A DNA stretch of 64,000 nucleotides. Source: Alviniconcha marisindica (taxonomy: Eukaryota > Mollusca > Gastropoda > Provannidae). Both the position numbers and the translations under genes were made by a program. The DNA lies in contig JABMCL010003107.1 of NCBI GenBank assembly GCA_018857735.1, forward strand, positions 1-64,000, in the 5' to 3' direction. Below, one piece after another: positions 1-64,000 of this stretch (the first letter of the stretch is position 1; the number at the start of each line of letters is the position of its first letter). Below the pieces are notes generated by a model. It had not been told where the DNA came from and made no database searches. It saw only the letters and a program-made list of their open reading frames with translations.

Positions 1-1560
1 CCCTATATGTTGTTTTGAAATCCTCTTTATATTATTTGAACTGGACATTTTTCCAAGTCGGTTGCCCTGTGGACACTCACACAGACCTGACTTCCACGTT
101 TGGTTGCTGGTCTGTTTGTGACATCACTGCCTGACCGTTGACCTTTAGCTTAAAATAGCTCTCGCGGAATCTTGCATTCAAAATGGCGCTGGTTTTGAAA
201 CGTTCAGTTGACCATATTTTCCGACCTTTTTGCCAAAATAAATGCATTACAACCTAGTCGAGGCCTGATTTTTTTTTTAAACAAGTGAGTAACAGACTGT
301 TTCTCTCTCGAATGTTAGTACAGACCTATATGTTGTTTTGAAACGATTTGGAGTGATTTTGTGGCCCGAAACTGCCTTTACAGGCCCTTTAAAAAATATT
401 TGGTTTTGTGGAAGAAACGAACAAGTGGAAATAATAGCAGATAATCTTTCTTCCCGAGTAGCTTCCCCTGTAATTGTCAGCATGCATTTAAAACAATTAA
501 TTAAAAATACATGTACAAAGCCAAATGGTTGGAGAATAAAAACACAACTACCCAAGAATTTTTAAAACAATTGCAATGTATTGATTTTACTATTAAAATC
601 AAGAGGCAAATTTCCTGAAGCATGAAATGACTCCGTCATTGAATCTAGATCTGGCTGTTCAAGTTGGCATTTGACCAAAACATGAGCAACTAAAGGGATT
701 ACTTAGATTAATTACACTTTAATAACAAAGGATAAACATCAAACAACCGGTAACTGTTGATAGTGACCAGTAAGTCACCTAGATCAATCCCAAATCAAGT
801 CCAAATCAAATCCATGCCATCAGCATCATACACCACCATTTTTTGTCTCATGAATCAAAAGATTGACCAATGGCAGGTTGTTTCACCTGCAGAATGCATA
901 GCTCAGGAGCTGTGTGAGAGTTGAGGTGGCCGTCCTGGGCTGTATGTCCTAACAAGCCTTCTGGTTTCTGTGGATGTAAAGCTATATTGAACCATGCTTC
1001 GGCATTGGTCTCAGCTTGTCCCTAATATGTCAAGCGACATCCGATGACATTAAGCAACACTACCTACCTACCTACCATGCAGAATACTTTCCCCCACATG
1101 AATGTATCAGTAAGTTTCGCATCTCATTGAAAAAGAAAATTAAGTATAATTTCAGTTAAGTCCAAGTGTGATCGGAGAAATGATTGAAATCAGTTTGAAA
1201 TCTTATTTTTATTACAAAATAATATTTTTTTAAATAAATTTTGCAGAAGATTCAAGCAAACTTAGCAAAAAGCCTCTGCAATTCTCTTTCTGATGGTGCT
1301 GATAATAGACGTGTACTGTGTTTGGATGCGGCAGTTAAAGTTGACTGCATATATATAGACCATCCACACAGTATGCAGTTGCTGATCACAGCCATCAGAG
1401 ATGTAATTTATTGCTATTTTTAGCGCATAATTTGTCTCACATGCAGGTATCATAGGCTTTGGCTCGGCACACTCAGTACAGTTTTGTTTTTGGTTCAATT
1501 GCCCAAACACAGCAAAATGGTTGTTAGGGTGCCTACAGGATAATTGACTTAGAAACATTT

Positions 1561-2900
1561 ACAGTTCCAGTCTCCGAGGATGAAGCTCTCACACCATTGC
1601 CAACATTTGAGCTTTTGTTTATTTTCCCCTGTTTTTCTTTTCTTTTGTCTTCATTTTGGTTTCTTTCTTTCTGTAACCTTGTCAGGTTCATGTCATTTCA
1701 GTCTTTTTTCATTGAGATGACCCCTGCCTTCAGTATAATAATAAATGAAAATAGATGAACTTCATAGAGCACTGCTCTCTGATCTACACAAACTCAGTCG
1801 AGTCACTGAACTTTACAACATTCTGCAACATTTTCAGTGTTAATTGAGAAAAATATAAAAGATAAAATATTCAAGAAAATTATACATAATTATATGACAA
1901 ATAACAACATGCAAGAAAAATACATGTGCTGTACAAGAAGCAGCAATAAACCAAGAAAATAATCTCATTACATTACTACCTACCGGCAGCCATAATTCCA
2001 CCCCTCGCAGCCCCCACCCTACCACAACACCCCAGCTCTTGACATGCGTGCACACACACACACATGCATGCACGCACGCATATAAGACAGCAGTAAGCAT
2101 GTACAAATCAATCAGAAAGCTTGGTGATGCATTTTTAGTTTAACTTTGAAAGTTTGGAGGGAAGGTGAAGCTCTCAGGTCAGCTGGCAACAGCAGGCTAG
2201 ATGCTTCCTATTGAATGTTTGTTTTGTATTTATCCCAAGTTTGTTGTTCTATAATTAATTTTTATTTTTATTGGTCAGACAAGATAGGTTGTGGTTTTGT
2301 AGGGTTTGGGTTTAGGTCAGTGACCGATGCTTCATATGCACTATTTTTCCCCCATATCTTTGCTTCCCCATATTTGTATTTTGGGGGAGATATTTTTTTA
2401 TTTTTTTTATTTTTGTGCGTGTGTGGTAGTTTGTGAGTGTCTGTTGCCCAGTGGTTGTTCTCATCATTGTGCGGTTTGTATTGTGTGCATGAATTACATG
2501 TTTCCAGCCTTTGTCATGTCAGTTGATGGTTGTTTGGGATAGTTACCATGTATGGTTTTCGATCCATCCCTCTTTCTCCTTGAGATTTATCTTTTTCACC
2601 ATCCTTTCCATCTTTTTTTCTCTTGGGCTTGTTGGCCATTTTATTTTGTTTGCTTGCCTGATTAGAGCAACCTTCTTTTTTCGCCACTGGTATTTGTGCT
2701 AATTCTTTGTTAATGATTTTGCCACAGGCTTTTGTGTTCAGCTTCTTTGTTTGCCTTTTTTGCCACAGGCATTTGTGTTCAATTCCATTCTTTGCCTTTT
2801 TGGCACAGCATTTGCGTTCAGTTTCTTTCTCTGCCTTTTTAGCACTTGTTTTGCTTTTTAGGGTGTTAGTCTACCCCTCATTTTTAGGCAGGCAGTGTGA
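1561..2900 (+). repeat. Dispersed repeat shared with 59215-60000
   Basis: Matching stretches include CTCCGAGGATGAAGCTCT (1573) against CTCCAAGGATGAAGCTCT (59232), ATTACATGTTTCCAGCCTTTGT (2493, shown in part) against 59737, and TTGCCTGATTAGAGCA (2654) against 59904. Family unknown. In the second copy it lies inside the THAP-bearing TIR element. Confidence 0.7.
2718..2862 (+). repeat. Degenerate tandem repeat, three units of about 45 bp
   Basis: Units begin GCCACAGGC(A/T)TTTGTGTTCA and end TTTGCCTTTTT, repeated three times with substitutions (2720, 2762 and about 2805). Confidence 0.75.
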
Positions 2901-3001
2901 TTTTGGGTGATTTTCTGTCTTGCAGTATCCAGATCAAATCAGTCTGTATTGAGCTTTGCTTCAATCTGTCACTTGGTCCAAACGCTTTGATATCATCCAG
3001 A

Positions 3002-3013
3002 ACACACACACAC

Positions 3014-3068
<55 letters not shown>
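3002..3068 (+). repeat. (CA)n microsatellite
   Basis: About 33 CA units with one CG interruption near 3018. Confidence 0.98.
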
Positions 3069-3072
<4 letters not shown>

Positions 3073-3395
3073 AAAGAAAGAAAAGAAGATTTGATTGCTA
3101 TGTTGAATCAAGGCGATAGGTAAAGTTAAGCAATTTTAAAACAAACAGTTAAAAAGAAGAATTTTTTTCCAAAATGCTTGGAAATGCTCTGACTTCTTCC
3201 TTTACAAAAATGTTATCAGTGTATGCAATCCTGAAAATACATCATGTGAGAATTTATGTCACTCTTTATTTATTTCATGACCTCTTTCTGTATGTACGCG
3301 TTAGTACTTAGTCATATTGTATACTGACAACAACAGTGGCTGCAGTGTCTGGGTACTCAACAAAGGGGGTATTTTGCTGCAAACTGTTTGTTTGA

Positions 3396-62922
<59,527 letters not shown>

Positions 62923-64000
62923 GTGAGCTTTGCCCTTTATTCACTCTTTGTTGCTAGCCATTTAAAATGAAGCAATGATTGATGGTGTATATTTTTATTG
63001 ATTTATTCTCTTCTTTTTTGGGGTGGTGGTGGTGGGGGGGGGGGGGGGGGGGGGGAGCAAGGGGTCCAGAAGATATCCTCTGAACTGCTCAACCTTTTGT
63101 ATTGAAATTGGGTGCAGTGGTGCATCACAGTGGGGTGAAGTGTCATGTGGAAATATTGGGATGTTATCTTCAAGGTCACAATGGCGGTAACATTTGTAGC
63201 TAATAAGTGTAATATCCTGTGTACCAGTCTTATGTAAATAACCATGTAAGTTTTACTTTTTTTAAAATTCTTTGTATTAAAAGCATGTTGTCATCCCCCC
63301 CTCCCGTGCTATGTCACAGGGCTAATGTAATCAAAATATGACCGTTTCTTTCCTATCTTCTGAACTGCGGGTCCTTTTGCAGCCAAATTTAGTTTGATGG
63401 TACATAATCACAAGCCAGAATGTCCTGTGAAACTATTGGATTGCTGTGTTTATCTTCAAGGTCAGGGTAACAGCAAAGTTCATTAAAAGTAAGACTTTTG
63501 ATAACATGTAAGAAAATAGAGCTACAAACAAACAGCCTGTGAGATATATCACAAAAGTTTACCTGTTCACAGAGGGCAAACACATGCACTTCATCTTTCT
63601 AGGTCCTGGGCTTTCTAATAAAGTTATCCAATGTCACAGAATTAAAGATACACAGTGAATAATGCTTATTCTTGTAATAAATATATTACCACAATTTCAT
63701 GAAATGCATAATTGTACTTACAAATGTCATGCTAAGTTATGGCCCAAGTATGCCAGCATCAGTCTAATTGTAAGTTTGATAATTACTGCTTTGTATTGAA
63801 AAATAATTTACGATTCTAATGAGACCAAATTTGACAGGTTTGAAACAAACACACAGACAGTTAAAACAAATACTAATTTTATGTGTGCAAATTTTCAGGG
63901 CAAGCCCTTTTTTCAAGCTGACAAAAAGACAGGTTAACAATGATAAATGAAAATAGTAGGCTTATCCAGTTATGGTTTGTGGAATGCCCTGAGTTTTGGG
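62923..64000 (+). other. Intronic sequence after last visible exon
   Basis: Begins GTGAGC. It holds a 22-G run (63034-63055) directly followed by GGTCA-type repeats (63060-63480). The rest is unassigned. The next kinase-gene exon is beyond the window. Confidence 0.85.
63034..63055 (+). repeat. Poly-G tract, 22 bases
   Basis: G run immediately upstream of a GGTCA-type repeat, as at 25681. Confidence 0.95.

Noticed and set aside
1241..1423. Open frame after a TTTTGCAG at about 1248, considered as an upstream kinase exon
   Set aside because: The translation (KIQANLAKSLCNSLSDGADN...) does not match any GCK-IV kinase segment and has no suitable donor in frame.
2884..3111. Open frames through CA/GT tracts (also 11174-11429, 44681-44983, 45888-46225)
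   Set aside because: They exist only because CA repeats lack stops; translations are Thr-His or Cys-Val runs without protein character.

Overview
The window is animal nuclear DNA, intron-rich and about AT 60% by eye, and most likely from a gastropod mollusc. Pointers to that are long CA/GT tracts, arrays of degenerate repeats carrying AGGTCA half-sites, LINE 3' ends finishing in TTACTTACTTAC, and tRNA-derived SINEs with a GCGCTATA-type tail. Nothing looks bacterial, viral or organellar. The species call is inference.

One host gene spans almost the whole window on the + strand: a germinal-centre-kinase-IV family Ste20 kinase, the invertebrate counterpart of MAP4K4/MINK1/TNIK (Drosophila misshapen). 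Eleven exons are visible (3436-3497, 6135-6225, 11753-11825, 12721-12778, 19123-19177, 21049-21130, 41804-41973, 44452-44533, 53903-54240, 55922-56022, 62759-62922). All have GT/AG borders, and every junction keeps the reading frame, giving about 425 codons. They run from kinase subdomain VIb just upstream of the HRD loop, through DFG, activation loop and APE, to the kinase C-lobe, then the acidic ETEYEY segment, a proline/histidine/glutamine-rich linker and an acidic DGT segment. The N-lobe lies left of the window and the C-terminal CNH domain lies right of it.

The introns (0.9-20.7 kb) are packed with mobile elements. They include two same-orientation copies of an unrecognised 2.24-kb TIR element (7946-10187, 22685-24934), two TA-flanked MITEs (17821-18324, 35684-36195), a piggyBac transposase pseudogene (48131-50283), LINE fragments, a gag-like retroelement remnant (about 32930-33600), and an 0.7-kb palindrome whose arms each carry a hammerhead-ribozyme-like hairpin (28393-29077). 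A TTAA-flanked long-palindrome element (56202-62384) has been invaded by a THAP-domain Kolobok-like element (58641-60698) and a further TIR element (60935-61993). A small exon-like gene fragment with a stop and poly(A) signal sits inside the largest intron (29267-31740).

No complete undescribed system is demonstrable. The strongest leads are the uncharacterised 2.24-kb TIR family flanking the activation-loop exons, the nested foldback element, and the paired hammerhead-like motifs.
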